A DNA stretch of 64,000 nt from Linyphia triangularis (taxonomy: Eukaryota > Arthropoda > Arachnida > Araneae > Linyphiidae). Made by a program: the position numbers and the translations under genes. This document shows positions 51,559 to 63,974 of this stretch, in pieces (the stretch's first letter is position 1; each line of letters starts with the position of its first letter). The DNA lies in the NCBI GenBank assembly GCA_963978545.1, contig OZ021723.1:62001-126000 (forward strand). The letters are read 5' to 3'. A model generated the notes under the pieces. The model made no database searches, was not told the DNA's origin, and worked only from the letters and a program-made list of their open reading frames with translations.

Positions 51559-53685
51559 TTATTTAAAGACCGTGTTTATGTAACGTTGAAATACTGGAGA
51601 AGATATAGACAATCCAAATGGACAACGCAAAAATTCGAAATGACCATTACAAGTATTGAAAGCTGTATATTTTGTGCTGTCCGGATCAATTCTCACATGA
51701 TTATACCCACTCTTCAAGTCAAGGCAGGAATATACTTTTGCATCTTGCAGTTTGTCGATCACGTCTTCAATCACAGGCAACGGGAAACAGTCCTTGACAA
51801 TACGTTTATTTAACTTCCTGTAGTCCAAACAGAGACGATGTTCCTTATTGCGTTTCTTCGTGAGTACTATGGGTGCAGCAAAATCTGATACACTCTCTTT
51901 AATTATTCCCTTTTTTAACCAATCTTCAATTTGGGCGTCGATTATTTTCTGTTCACTCGACGGAATTCTACGGCTACGAACATAAATGGGAGACTCGTCT
52001 GTTAAAATAATCTTCATACTCTGATTGGTATCCTTTATTTTATTCGGTTTATAACTATTCACCAAACTAGTTAATTCGTCTTTGATTTCTGTGTTCTGTA
52101 TATGCATTACTTCAACCTCGTCGCACTCTCTCACGTTCGGTAATTCTGCAAATAAACATGCCGCAGTCCTACGCTCTTCGTCAGTTGTTCGGTCTGGCAT
52201 TACCATGTCCAACGATTTCGCCTCTTGTACGGAATCTTCTTTCTTCCTTTCGCGGTCGATGTCTAATCTTTCTCCCGTCACACTAGTAAGATGACTTACG
52301 CTTCTGCATTCGGAAGGCGGGGCTTCAAATTTCTCCTCTGTCCTGTTTCCTGATTGGCTGCCGTGGCTGTCGATCTTCTTCTCAACTGTCAGAATAGATT
52401 TGATTGACATCTTGCGGAACGCTTCTCTCTTATTTTCTCCTTTGGCCTTGCTAGACTGGCGCCTGATAACTTGTAAATAAAAAACACGTGGATCCTCTAG
52501 GCTTGGATCTCGAAGCTGTCTGTAAAAGGATGGGTTTTCGAATTTTCCTATAACGTCCATTCCAATTATTAATTCATTTGTGTGGTCTTTGATGACGTAT
52601 ATTTTTGCATTGACTAAATGAGTGTCGATTTTAATGACAGTATGGAAATATCCTAATGGTTGTACTTCTATATTACCTAACCCTTTTAGTAAAATGTCAT
52701 TTGTCATTAATTGGGGTGATCCTATTTTTATATACAAGTCCTCAGAAATGAAGGTGACTTGACTCCCTGTATCATTCAGAGCAACTATTTCATGATCGAA
52801 TATTATTACCTTTGTGGTGCTTTTATTGTCAGTGTAACTATTAATTTTATCAATTGGATTATTATTACTTTCATTGTTTGGACACACATTACTGTTATAA
52901 TTAGGATAATTACTAATTACAGCTCTATTTGCCTTCTTTTTTGGACAATAGGCCTGGCGGTGTCCTAATTCAGCACAATTAAAGCATTTAATACCTTGAT
53001 TTTTAACTTCAAACTGGTTAGACTTATTAGGCCACTCTCTACTATTTACTGTACCATTATTTCTTTCCTTATACAAATGGTTAGTACTGGTTTGAGCACG
53101 AATGAATGGATGTTCCTGTATATTTTCTCTAGACTGCCAGTGCTTCCTGTTTTTTTCTTCATATTTATTTTCGCGAAATACCGTATTCTTTTTAAAATTA
53201 TTTCTAGTTGAATCAAAGTCATCGAGTTTGTTGACCAAGATTTCTCTATTTTTTATTTTCGGAAGTTCGTCAATGAAGTGTTCTCGAATTTCTTTGGGTA
53301 ATTTTCTTTTTATTTGATCTACTAGCATTAGTTCTTTTAAATCTTCAAATGTTGTGACATCAAGTCCGCTCAACCATTCTGTTAGATAATTGTTTAGTTC
53401 AAAAGCAAAGTCTCTCCATGTCTGACATTGTTCTTTTTTATGGAAGGAGAATTGTATTCTGAACTGTTCTGGGCTAAGTCGGTATCGTCTCAGAAAAATG
53501 CTCTTAATGTGGTCGTAATTATTCGCTAGTGTTTCCGGCTCACGTGTTATTAAGCTTGCTATTTCAAGTGGAAGCAATGTAATTAAATAGTTTACCCAAG
53601 TATCTTTCGATATTTCTAGACGACTAATTTGTCTCTCAAATAGTGTCAAGTAGATGCTTATGTCACTACCGTCAAATAGTTTCAT
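51559..53685 (-). other. Gag, protease and RT N-terminal part of the broken polyprotein
   Basis: This is the 708-codon uninterrupted portion. Residues 1-230 are Gag capsid-like. The zinc knuckle at 234-247 binds RNA. The aspartic protease starts at about 295, with DTGS at 305-308 and an IIGMDVIG segment near 373. RT begins near 570 with YVRSRRIPSS and includes RLCLDYRKLN and YSCLDLKSGYNHV, so the first catalytic Asp is intact. It ends at a TAA just before the catalytic YxDD box. Confidence 0.9.
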
Positions 53686-54021
53686 ATACTGTAATATATT
53701 TGGGCTTCTGCTTACTTCGTTTTCCCGTGCGTTTGTTACAGTAGCGCCAAGTTGGAGAACTTCTGCTTCTATGCGCAGTTTCGCTAACTCGAATTATTTC
53801 GCTTCCCTATCTTTTGCTAACTCAAATTCTTTCGTTTCCTTTTCTTCACGATCATTTACAATTGTGTTTAACATATTTTTAACAAGGTTTTCATCATAAT
53901 CGGCGTGTTCTGTTATTAATTTACATAATTGAGCGATTTTTGGATTAATGGGTTGTTCCAATCCCAGTTCATCTATTAAAGCGAGTAAGTCATTCTTTCG
54001 TGCTCTGGCAAGAAACGCCAT

Positions 54022-54681
54022 GTTAGTATAATAGAAAATTGTACTCACAGTTTTTCTCTTGACTTGTTACCTCGACTTGTGTTGCCGGTGCGTATGTTTC
54101 GTTGTGGCTTCCCAGTGCTTGCTGGCCCCCTTCTCAATGATGTTGACCTCTTACATTCGACACGAAGTTTCTTGGCTTCGATAGCGGTGTTCCAATGCTT
54201 GTTGTTTCCGCTAAACAATCCTCTTCGTCGGCGCTGACTTCGCTTTTCCGACGTGGTGGTTTCGCTTTCCGATGAGACGTGGTTTCACTTTCCGGTCACT
54301 GTGCTAGCTGATCCACTTCTCAGTGATATCGACTTCTTTTATTCGATAAGCAGTTTCTTGGCTTCATTAGCGGTGTTCCAATGCTTGTTTCCGCTAGGCA
54401 ATCCTCTTCGTCGGCGCTGACTTCGCTTTTCCGACGTGGTGGTTTCGCTTTCCGGTGAGACGAGATTTCCCTTTCCGGTCACTGTGCTGTTTTATCGTTT
54501 ACACTGCTAGGTGATACGACGGCTTACACTCCAATCTCCGGTTCACTGCTGGGTGACTACGTGGCTGTTCAGTTTCATTTGTACTCTTCGCTCGTACTTC
54601 TGATTTGCCCTTACACGTTCTGCCGTTTGGTTCTTAACGTAACGTTCTGACGCCTACTCAGTTCGTGATGCCGAGCCCCCA
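54022..54681 (-). other. Gypsy family 2 5' leader with an internal tandem duplication
   Basis: A non-coding leader between the 5' LTR and Gag. A block of about 185 bp (containing AGCGGTGTTCCAATGCTTG, CCTCTTCGTCGGCGCTGACT and GGTGGTTTCGCTTTCCG) occurs twice, at about 54117-54305 and 54306-54485. The second copy has small differences. Confidence 0.75.
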
Positions 54682-55175
<494 letters not shown>

Positions 55176-55309
55176 TGACGGGCCCTGTTGGCACCAGGAA
55201 CCCTTTGTAGCTTTTTCTTTCTTTGGAAGTATAGATATGTCCCCCCCCCCCCCCAAAGTGGGGATACATCCCTTGGCACGGAACTCACCAGCACAACTAT
55301 ATTAGACAT

Positions 55310-56035
55310 GGGCGTACTTGGACATAAAACCGGCCCCGTGATTTTATATTTATACCGGCCCAGATTTTCCTTGTAACTATTAATCAAATTTTAATAATCT
55401 TTTAATTAATTTTAATAATTAATGCATTTTATTATTCAAATATTTATATTTAATATCAAACTTTCTCTGTCTCTACTATTTATACTTCCTTTGGGTTTGG
55501 GTGAACTTGGTTTGATAGTTCGCTAAACCATTGATAGTTTGTTACAAAACTAGGGATGTACATCGCACAACTATCAATTACACTTTAACATTGGTCAATG
55601 CATTAAAATTTAAGGTGTTATTTACCATTTTCATATTTTTACTCATTTAAATAAAAACTGCCAGCTTGGCGATATTTTTGTATGCGTGAAACAGAAAATT
55701 GATGGGCGATGTTCAAGGGCAGGGAGCTCTACGTTGAAGACACTTGTTTTTCAATTATTTACACTTTTATCGCATTTTTACTGGAATTTTGGAGGTGGGG
55801 ACTGCTAGAACACCTTAAGAGACATAGCAAAGAGATTTAATCAAAATCATTACAGCCGTTTTTTAGCAATTACTAAAAAAAATGATTTTTTTCACGATTT
55901 CAATGAATGAGCATGCGTGATTCTGACGAAAACCTAAATGGTAGGTCCGATGACCACCACTAACCTCCACACCAAATTTGAACATCATAAGTCAATTTGT
56001 TCGGAAGTTATGCTAACCACGTATGCCGACTTGTA
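55310..56035 (+). repeat. Dispersed repeat Rep-A, longest copy
   Basis: It contains both the 5' blocks found at 17255-17535 and the 3' blocks found at 18530-19065 and 31310-31890, so the full unit is at least about 725 bp. It is non-coding. The 3' part, AACATCATAAGTCAATTTGT followed by GGAAGTTATGCTAACCACG, is the best-conserved block. Confidence 0.7.
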
Positions 56036-56459
56036 TCTACTTGGTGAAGAATGATGGTCATCCTCGTTTAAGAATTGCTGACTTCTTATGTTATGTTGTT
56101 ATCTTGTAGTGTTTTCACCCGAAATTTTTTATAAATATATTACTTAATTTACAACTGGCCTTACTTTACATAGTTTGACGACTCATTAAAAAAAATCACA
56201 ATTTGCCAACTGAGAAAATAGTGCGCCTTCCCCCCCCCCCCCCAACCCATAGGTTCGGCCCTGCATTAATGGTTAAGTTGGAAGAATACGCGGTTTTCTA
56301 CTACTAACAAAACACATAACATTTTTAAATAAATGGTCTAGAACAAAACAGGAAATGATAGTGGGATAAATATTTCTTCTATCCACAATCAAGAATCCCA
56401 GACAACAGGCGCCAAAACTCGCCACGAATTTCCAAGAAAATTTACTGAATTTGCTTTAA

Positions 56460-56991
56460 CCCTTTAAATCCCATGGAGTCAGCGTTGTGGGTTTCACAAA
56501 ACCCCAATGACTTTCCATTCATAAAAACTGGAAATGAACTCGCCCGACTCGTTCTCCTGTCTGCCACTCCTGGGATTGCTGCGGGGGGTCACTGTCGACC
56601 ATTAAAAGATCATTACTATATGTATACAGCCTGCAATAGGGGTGTGCGTTGGGTCATCTGCTTGATATGTCAGAGAATTTAGTTGGCGTCTTATCAATGA
56701 AACAAACACCACCGCTAAGTACATGACAAGATTCGCATAAAAGAAAAGTCCCTGACTATCTTACTCCATGTCCAAAGGGTGGGGCAGTTTGACATTGAGT
56801 ACTTTAAATCCATGTCTCCCCTCTACATGCCCCACAATAGCCTATTGTTGAGGACCGTCACGCTTTAAACAACTAAGGCAGGGCAGTTCCCCTCACTTGA
56901 AAATATACGTTTACCCCCTGCAACCGCCCGAAAGGCGGTTAGCTGGGAAATTCTCTACAAGGCGGTATAGGGCGGGTTGGGATTTAAAGTG
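56460..56991. mobile_element. piggyBac-type MITE, 532 bp
   Basis: Flanked by TTAA on both sides (56456-56459, 56992-56995). The termini CCCTTTAAATCCCA and, inverted, CACTTTAAATCCCA match at 13 of 14 bases. The TTAA target and CCC-type end are the piggyBac signature. There is no transposase. Another internal inverted pair (CCGCCCGAAAGGCGG) lies near the right end. Confidence 0.8.
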
Positions 56992-56999
56992 TTAAACAA

Positions 57000-57815
57000 A
57001 AAGAAAAAATGAAAGAAAAAGAAAATATAAAAATAACCAGAAAAAGCTGAAGTAATGAAAGGTTAATACTATTTTTTTCCTTCTAGTTTTTAGACCAGGT
57101 GCGGATTTAAGGGGGAGGGGGGGAGGGTGGAGGGGCGACACTACCCCCCAAGAAGTATCTCGTCTAAATTATTTTTATATATAGCAATTTCACCGAGTTA
57201 AATTTTAAAGGAAGTTATTTTTTAGGCATAAAATAATGCTAGAACTATACTCTACTGCCGTCATAAGCAAAGAGCCCAAAATCCAAAAAAATTCAATTGC
57301 ATATTTTTGAAGCCAATTGCATACTTTTGTGTTCGTCCTTTGAAATTACATTTTTTTTATTGTTGTATAGGTTTGTATGACCTAAAAACATGAGTCATTC
57401 AATGAAATAAAAAGATTATTTTCTATGGATTAATTGGAAAGTGTCAAAATATATGCAATTAAATTGTTTTGGATTTACGGATTTTTAACTTATGACGGCA
57501 GCATACTTCTCTGAATGTATGTTCCAAATACGTTCAAAGGGAAAATACTTTTTCGAAAGAAAGCTGCTTTGTGTTTTGAACTGAGGAAAACAAGAAGCCA
57601 GGCAACCCAATAATTGGCAGTGACTATTTGATGTAATCGAAACAATTCCAACTCCTCTTTGTAAACGAAGAACCGTTCTGGCTGTGATTCGCTCACTTAA
57701 CGCTTCGATTTTGTTAGAATTTTAAGTTAAATAATTGTTTTTAAATTGTAACAACTTTGTGTTAAATTTAAAATCAGAATGACGTGAAATTATCGACAGC
57801 ATGCAGGAGGCGATT
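57000..57815. other. Intergenic DNA
   Basis: No gene seen; a G-rich run near 57112-57135. Confidence 0.5.
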
Positions 57816-57827
57816 CCATACAGGAGG

Positions 57828-57885
57828 TTGGTTGGTTGAGTGATATTTAATGGCACAAGAGCCAATGTTGGCTAAGCTGCGCCAA
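57828..57885 (-). mobile_element. 58-bp hairpin mini-retroposon, copy 2
   Basis: A 58-bp insertion is flanked by a perfect 12-bp target duplication, CCATACAGGAGG (57816-57827 and 57886-57897). On the minus strand it starts TTGGCGCAGCTTAGCC, has the inner stem AGCCAA/TTGGCT and TTGTGCCATTAAA, and ends in an AACC-repeat tail. Its core matches copy 1 at 36376-36434 at both ends, while the inner stem differs in sequence but still pairs. Confidence 0.88.
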
Positions 57886-58267
57886 CCATACAGGAGGTGA
57901 AAATATCCTTCATGAAGCCCCTTAATAAGCCTAACTTTTTTTTTTTTCATTATAATTTTTGCGTAATAATGTTTGTAATGAGAGCGACGAAGGGGGGGGG
58001 GGGGAGTTGGAGGAAGGATTCGGACGTTTGGGCAGACGTAAAATTTCTCCTTAGAATAGGCCTTGGCCTGCTTGTAGCTTTGGAGCCAAAAGAACAAATA
58101 TTAAAATAACTCATATAAGGTGAGAAATACTAATTTGATAATAGCGACATCCAACATGCCAAGCGTATCTTGAAAAATGATTAATATAATGTGATACCAC
58201 TGATGGTTCATCCGGTACCACCAACGATCATAATACTTCAAGACGAGTCCAACGACACCTAACATGC

Positions 58268-58999
58268 TGTTGCGTGGACGGGTTCGAAAGATTTGAAGCC
58301 AAAGCAGATCAAAACTTGCAGAAATTTATTCCAATATAACTCTTCACAGATTCTTTTACAACTCCAGAACTTCTCGTTCTAGTAGACAGAATACAGCTCT
58401 TTTCACAACAATAGAGCACAAAACAGCAGTTAAAAACTTGACAACACAACTGCTGCAAAAGATAATGCAATACAGTTCGCTTTTGGAACTCTCTGAACGC
58501 TCACTGAGACTCAGCAATTCCAGTCAACTAATGGACTCAGCTAACAACTAACTCAGTGACTCAAAATCAGTCAACAACTTCAGTGACTCAAAATCCGTCA
58601 ACTACTCTCACTGCCGGTTTTATATAGGAGTCAATACTTCTGGAGACTTCTAGAGGTAGATATTTGAAGAACTTTCCAGGTCGTAGTCGAAAAGTCCTAT
58701 ACATGTACATGGGGACGCAAATTTGGTGACAAAAATTAGTCGCCAAAACCGTCGCCAACTTGGCTCTATCTCGCCAATTTGGCGAGATTGCCATTACCAT
58801 AATGTTAAATGCCCTGCTCCTTAAAACTCGCTTCCCAGAGTTACCTCTGTAAAACTCGTTATCAAGCAACAAAAGGCTCACTGCAGGGAAGCCAAATTAA
58901 GACGAACTATTGCACTGCCTTATGCAAAATGTACATAAATTTTCCTATTTACAAAATTAACACTACGAAATATTTACAAATATACCAAAATTCGTAACA
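58268..58999 (-). mobile_element. Solo LTR, Gypsy-type family 1 (copy C)
   Basis: 732 bp in minus orientation, the same family as copies A and B. It has a perfect 4-bp target duplication, ATGC (58264-58267 and 59000-59003). A TCGCCAA/TTGGCGA cluster is present, with the palindrome at 58769-58787. The sequence AACTCAGTGACTCAAAATC-like is partly repeated around 58550-58605. Confidence 0.93.
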
Positions 59000-59420
59000 A
59001 TGCCATAGGTATCTTGAAAAATGACAAACCGGAAATGGTACCACCAACATGCTCAACTCTTTTACGACATCCAACATGCCATGGCTATCTTGATTAACAG
59101 ATTTGCCGAGCGTAGTAATCGTCTTGCACAGTAAAAAGTTTCAACAATACGACCAGCGTATTGCTGTTTGATCCTTGCACAATGAAAAAACAGTCAGTAT
59201 GGAACTTGCACTATGAAAAGTATCAACGGTACGACCAGCGTAAACTTGTGCATCCAACTTCCTGCATCGGGAACTGGTAGCGGCTGACGTCGATTGAAGC
59301 CTTTTTGCAATACCTTTGAAAGTGCGGACGGAACATACTTTTGACCAAACAATACCTTTGAGCTTAAGGTCCAGGGTAAAAACTTTTTTTTTTATCGAAT
59401 GCAATACTTTTGTTACACTA

Positions 59421-61344
59421 TCTCTATATATATAAGGCAAAGCCCTCACTCACTGACTCACTCATCACTAATTCTCCCACTTCCCACATAGTCACAACTC
59501 TGAAAATCGGCACAAATATCAACAATGGTAAAAATAGAAAAAGTAAGCTATTCCGATGTCGATTAACCCACTTTAAGGGGTCGGAAAAGGGGTTAAACGT
59601 TCCAAACGGGGAACATTCGAATATCCTACTTCCTACATAGTCACAACTCTGAAAATCGGCACAAATATCAACAATGGTAAAAATAGAAAAAGTAAACTAT
59701 TCCGATCTCGATTAACCCACTTTAAGGGGTCAAAAAGGGGTTAAACGTTCCAAACGGGGGACATTCGAAAATCCTACTTCCCACAGAGTCACAACTCTGA
59801 AAATCGGCACAAATATCAACAATGGTAAAAATAGAAAAAGTAAACTATTCCGATCTCGATTAACCCACTTTAAGGGGTCGAAAAGGGGTTAAACGTTCTA
59901 AACGGGGGACATTCGAAAATCCTACTTCCCACATAGTCACAACTCTGAAAATCGGCACAAATATCAACAATGGTAAAAATAGAAAAAGTAAACTATTCCG
60001 ATCTCGATTAACCCACTTTAAGGGGTCGAAAAGGGGTTAAACGTTCCAAATGCGGGACATTCGAAAATCCTACTTCCCATTTGGTCACAACTCTAAAAAT
60101 TGGTACAAATATTAACAATAGTAAACATAGAAAAAGTAAGCTATTCCGATCTCGATTAACCCACTTTAAGGGCTCGAAAAGGGGTTAAACGTTTAAAACG
60201 AGGAATATTCGAATGTCCTACTTCTCATTTCGTCACAACTCTAAAAATTGGTGAGAATATCAATAAAGACAAACGAAGAAAAAGTAAGTTATTCCGATCT
60301 CGATTAACCCACTTTTAGGGGTGGAACAGGGGTTAAACGTTCCAAACGACGGATATTCGAATGTCCTACTTCCCCTTTCGTCACAACTCTGAAATCTGGT
60401 GCAAGTATCAACAAAAACAAACGTATAAAAAGTAAGCTATTCCGATCTCTATTTACCCACTCTAAGAGGTCAAAAAGGGGTTAAACGTTCCAAACGAGGG
60501 ATATTCGAATGTACCACTTCCCATATGGTCACAACTCTAAAAATTGGTACAAATGTCAACAATGGTAAACATAGAAAAATTAAGCTATTCCGATCTCGAT
60601 TAACCCACTTTAAGAGGTCAAAAAGGGGTTAAACGTTCCAGACGAGCGATATATTCGAATGTCCTACTTCTCATATTTTCAAAATTCTGAAAACTGGTGT
60701 GAATATCAATAAAGACAAACGCAGAAAAAGTAAACTATTCCGATCTCGGATGGAAAAGGGGTTAAATGTTCCAAACGAGGAATATTCGAATGTACCACTT
60801 CCCATATGGTCACAACTCGGAAATTTGGTACAAATGTCAAAAAGGATTAAACATAGAAAAAGTAAGCTATTCTGTTCTCGATTAACCAACTTTAAGGGGT
60901 CGAAAAGGGGTTAAATGTTCCAAACGAGGGATATCCGAATATTCCTCTTCCAATGTAGTCATTTTTCTGATATTTTTTGCAAATGTTAAAAAAATAAGTC
61001 ATTCCAATATCGATTAACGAATTTTTAAGGGATGAAAAGACGACGCAACATTGAAACTATACGAGGATTAACTTAATGTCTAATTAACTTAATTCCAATA
61101 CAGCTACTACTTTGAAATTTAGAACTAAGAGCAAACATAAACACAATAAACTATTCCAATATAGTATTCACAATTATAAATTTCGTTTAAAATGTCAACA
61201 AAGGAAAGTTCCTATTTTGATAAATCAATTTGTCGGGATCGAAATGGGAGCAAACGTCTGAAGTGTAGAATACATGAAGAATGTCTTTTGATCGCTAAAA
61301 TGCTAATGGTAAAATTTCGTAGCGCAGCACGGGTATTCAGCTAG
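59421..61344 (+). mobile_element. Helitron-like element carrying a 148-bp satellite
   Basis: It begins TCTCTATATATATAAGGCAA after an A and ends GCACGGGTATTCAGCTAG before a T, the Helitron terminus and AT target. Its 5' end resembles that of the element at 46208. The interior is mostly a tandem array (59484-60975). There is no Rep/helicase gene, so it is non-autonomous. Confidence 0.8.
59484..60975. repeat. Tandem array, ~148-bp unit, 11 copies
   Basis: The anchor GTCACAACTC (or a variant) recurs at about 59491, 59640, 59788, 59936, 60084, 60232, 60380, 60528, 60677, 60809 and 60958. Spacing is 148-149 bp except one unit of 132 bp. That unit lacks the ATTAACCCACTTTAAG-type segment. Units contain AAAATAGAAAAAGTAA, ATTCCGATCTCGATTAACCC and GGGGTTAAACGTTCCAAACG. 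The first four copies are almost identical and later ones diverge. Confidence 0.92.
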
Positions 61345-61776
61345 TGTTAACATATGGGATTGAAAGTAAAAACAAAGCATGAAACATTTGTGATTAAATG
61401 TATGAATTAAAAAAACACATTGTATGATTTTACCATGAAGCATATTCCCATCAGTTCTAGCTGAAGACGCCCGTTTTAAGACTCTTTATTTGTTTACACG
61501 AGAGAAAAAAATTGTAAGTCCTCAGACAATGCTTTAAATATTTATTTGCATAAACGAGGAATGATTCAAAGTTTCCATTTTTGTTCTATTGTACATGTTC
61601 TGTCGTCAGTATCTTTTAAAAATATAAACCAGCTTTTTACGTGAGCAGATTATTATTAATATTATTATTTTCCTTTTTTTTTTATTTGGCACTTTGCATT
61701 GAACAATGAGCGGTACATGTACATAGTGAGTAAATCGGGAATTTATCTTTTCTTACCATTTTGAAACCGCATCGTA

Positions 61777-61938
61777 ATGACGGACGAAAGGATTTATTCT
61801 CCGAGATATTCGGGAGAAAAGAAGTTAAGCGATCCTAGACGTTCGTTTGTTGAAATGATTGAGATGAATAACAGGAACTCTTTCGTTGTCGATGGAAGTA
61901 CGAAGAATGAAACCTCAATCGAGCTAGTTCCAAGTTAG
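61777..61938 (+). CDS. Short ORF, possible first coding exon of an unidentified gene
   Basis: 53 codons from ATG 61777 (MTDERIYSPRYSGEKKLSDP, then RRSFVEMIEMNNRNSFVVDG and TSIELVPS) to TAG. Codon-like composition, higher GC than the flanks and a purine at -3 favour coding. A possible donor CAA|GTTAGT lies just before the stop, so this could be the N-terminal exon of a longer cytosolic-facing protein. No family was recognised and no downstream exon is assigned. Confidence 0.35.
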   Translation: MTDERIYSPRYSGEKKLSDPRRSFVEMIEMNNRNSFVVDGSTKNETSIELVPS

Positions 61939-63276
61939 TAGGTTATCTTTGAATTATTTTGTTTTCATGAAAACTTACATTTTTCTCAATACGATTAAAT
62001 GAAGGTACTAACTACGGCCCCGATTCTTGCGCGAAGAGTTGTTTACATTAAACCACGCTAAATTACGGAAACCGTTGTCAATTCACCTGCTAGTAAAAAG
62101 TGGAGGTTGCAACCATTTGTTGGCTAAAATGATGAGTTGGGAGTCCAGTAAAAATGAGTTATTGACAATCTGCTTCCCAAAAATATCCCCATTTGGCTTC
62201 GAAGATTTTTAGTAACCTAAATTTGACTTCTTTATCAAAATTATTTGACTACAATTGTTTTTGGCGCTGATTCTGTTAAGCTCAATATAAATAATTCTTG
62301 TTTTTTACCAACTCGTAGTGGTGCAGAATTACGAAAAAGCTAGCAAAAAAAGTGAAAAAATATGCTATTATTTTTCGAATTTTAACTATTATGGTGAGAA
62401 AAAATTGTGCTTTAGAAACAACTTTCATAAATTAAAAAAATTTGCCTATTTTTCAAGAAATTTACAATATGTAAAATCAGAATAGTTTTTTATGCAACTA
62501 ATTGGGAAAGCATTACTTTTTCAAATGAGGTAAAAGTGATTATTCGATGAGTGCATTGGCAAGAGTCAAATTATTTACCTAGTTTGAAAAATTATTTTCC
62601 CACGCGTTGCATACACTATTTTTTATAATCACGTGCAAAAATTATTTTTAATACTGAGAAAAACTTATGTTGACAACTCCAGTCAATGAATCTCTTTTTA
62701 ACCAAAATTAAATAAAATTTGAGCACGAGGCGTGGTGGAGAATACTTTTTCAAACTAGGGCTAGGGCGAGAAAAAAGTATTTTAACTCCATTGCATGACT
62801 AATTTGTGGACACCCTGCATACAATAAAACTTAACTGGGAGAGAATTTCAGTCATTAAATGAACTAGATTTTAGATAATAAACCTAAAAACACTTACCAT
62901 CAAAACTTTAAAAGCCCTCCTTGCATTTTGAAAAGTTTCACACAAGTTGGCTTTGTCTTTTTGTTACATCGTTTGGTAAAAAATTCTATTCTGCGTATTT
63001 GGAAGCCTTCCTTTATCTAGTTATGATATAAATTATTGTGTAGATATTTTGCTAAAATCAAATGATTGTTAAAATCATCAATCTATCGTTATATCAGTTC
63101 TACTGAAAGTAGTTCGAGTAAACGTATTTTTAATAGGTAAGTTTAGTGACGCTGTCTGATTCTTTTTACATTTAACCGCAAATATCAAATGTGAATGTTT
63201 GACATTTGAACACATCATCCCATCTTCAAAATAACCTGTTTCTGTGCCCTCAACTTTTTGTTTCGTATAAATACAT
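61939..63276. other. Intergenic AT-rich DNA
   Basis: Nothing else recognised. A 61-codon plus frame at 62027-62212 shows no known motif. Confidence 0.5.
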
Positions 63277-63280
63277 TTAA

Positions 63281-63484
63281 CCCTTTGCACTCCAGGCCTT
63301 TTTCGCGCGATGGAATCAGCAACTCGAGACGTTTTAGGTTCGGCTGGTGTTTATGGATTTGCTTCATAGAAACTAAACACAGTCATTGGCCTTGCATCGA
63401 ATTTCCGCATCACACCTAATGGTCCTCTCGTGGTTTGGCATCCAATCGTGTGGCGCCTGAGAGGCGCCACTGGAGTGCAAAGGG
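63281..63484. mobile_element. piggyBac-type MITE, 204 bp
   Basis: Flanked by TTAA (63277-63280, 63485-63488). The inverted termini CCCTTTGCACTCCAG match perfectly over 15 bp. There is no coding capacity. Confidence 0.88.
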
Positions 63485-63974
63485 TTAAATAATCCAAGTG
63501 ACTATTTCAGCAATAATACGTTCAGTAACACGGAGTTGGACGTCCTTTACTCCAACTTAAAATTCATGAAGAGGTTGTTTGAAAAAAAAAAAAATTCCCC
63601 AACGTGTTCTGGAAGATTTTGAAGGATTAAAAAAACCCAATGAATTGTTCCTCACGTAATCTAAATTTCGGGTAGTGGGTGTTTAAAAATTTCGGACATT
63701 TTATTTCTTCATAGACGCTAACGTTTTAAGTAAACAACCAAGCATAACAACGAAATGAACCTATCGATGGCTAAGGGATACAGGGATCGACTAAGTTTGG
63801 TTGTTGTGGTGTCATGCTGCTTTCAGTAGGTGAGGTAGTTTTTTTAGGGAGGGGAGGGATTCGGATGATGCTCGTTACAGGCTTTTTTTTTTCTCTTTCC
63901 GGGGCGGCACACTTCTCTTTAAAAATAAAATTATGTATAGAGGGGAAAGTGGCTTAACTTAATCCATCTGATGG

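Larger units (their letters stand above)
49513..54021 (-). pseudogene. Gag-Pol polyprotein of Gypsy family 2 (broken)
   Basis: It starts at ATG 54021 (MAFLARARKNDLLALIDELG) and runs in one frame through Gag and Pol. Stops are all TAA: 53794-53796, 51559-51561, 51157-51159, 50848-50850, 50590-50592 and 49945-49947. A frameshift lies in the 7-T run 49793-49799, and the final stop is at 49513-49515. The longest intact part is 51559-53685 (708 codons): Gag, CCHC knuckle CFNCAELGHRQAYC (residues 234-247), protease LNDTGS (D305) and the RT fingers/palm up to the second stop. The RT catalytic box reads YCDY (second Asp to Tyr). RNase H keeps TDASSQGFGA and an ELEVLAIVEA Glu but reads ITYCAAF where an Asp is expected. 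Integrase keeps a CLDC-type finger, the D-D-E residues (YHVDYIG, ISDRGS, GQVERVH) and a C-terminal domain after the frameshift. Confidence 0.9.

Noticed and set aside
59484..60975. Tandem 148-bp array as CRISPR
   Set aside because: Units are continuous with no repeat-spacer alternation, in a eukaryotic Helitron-like element.
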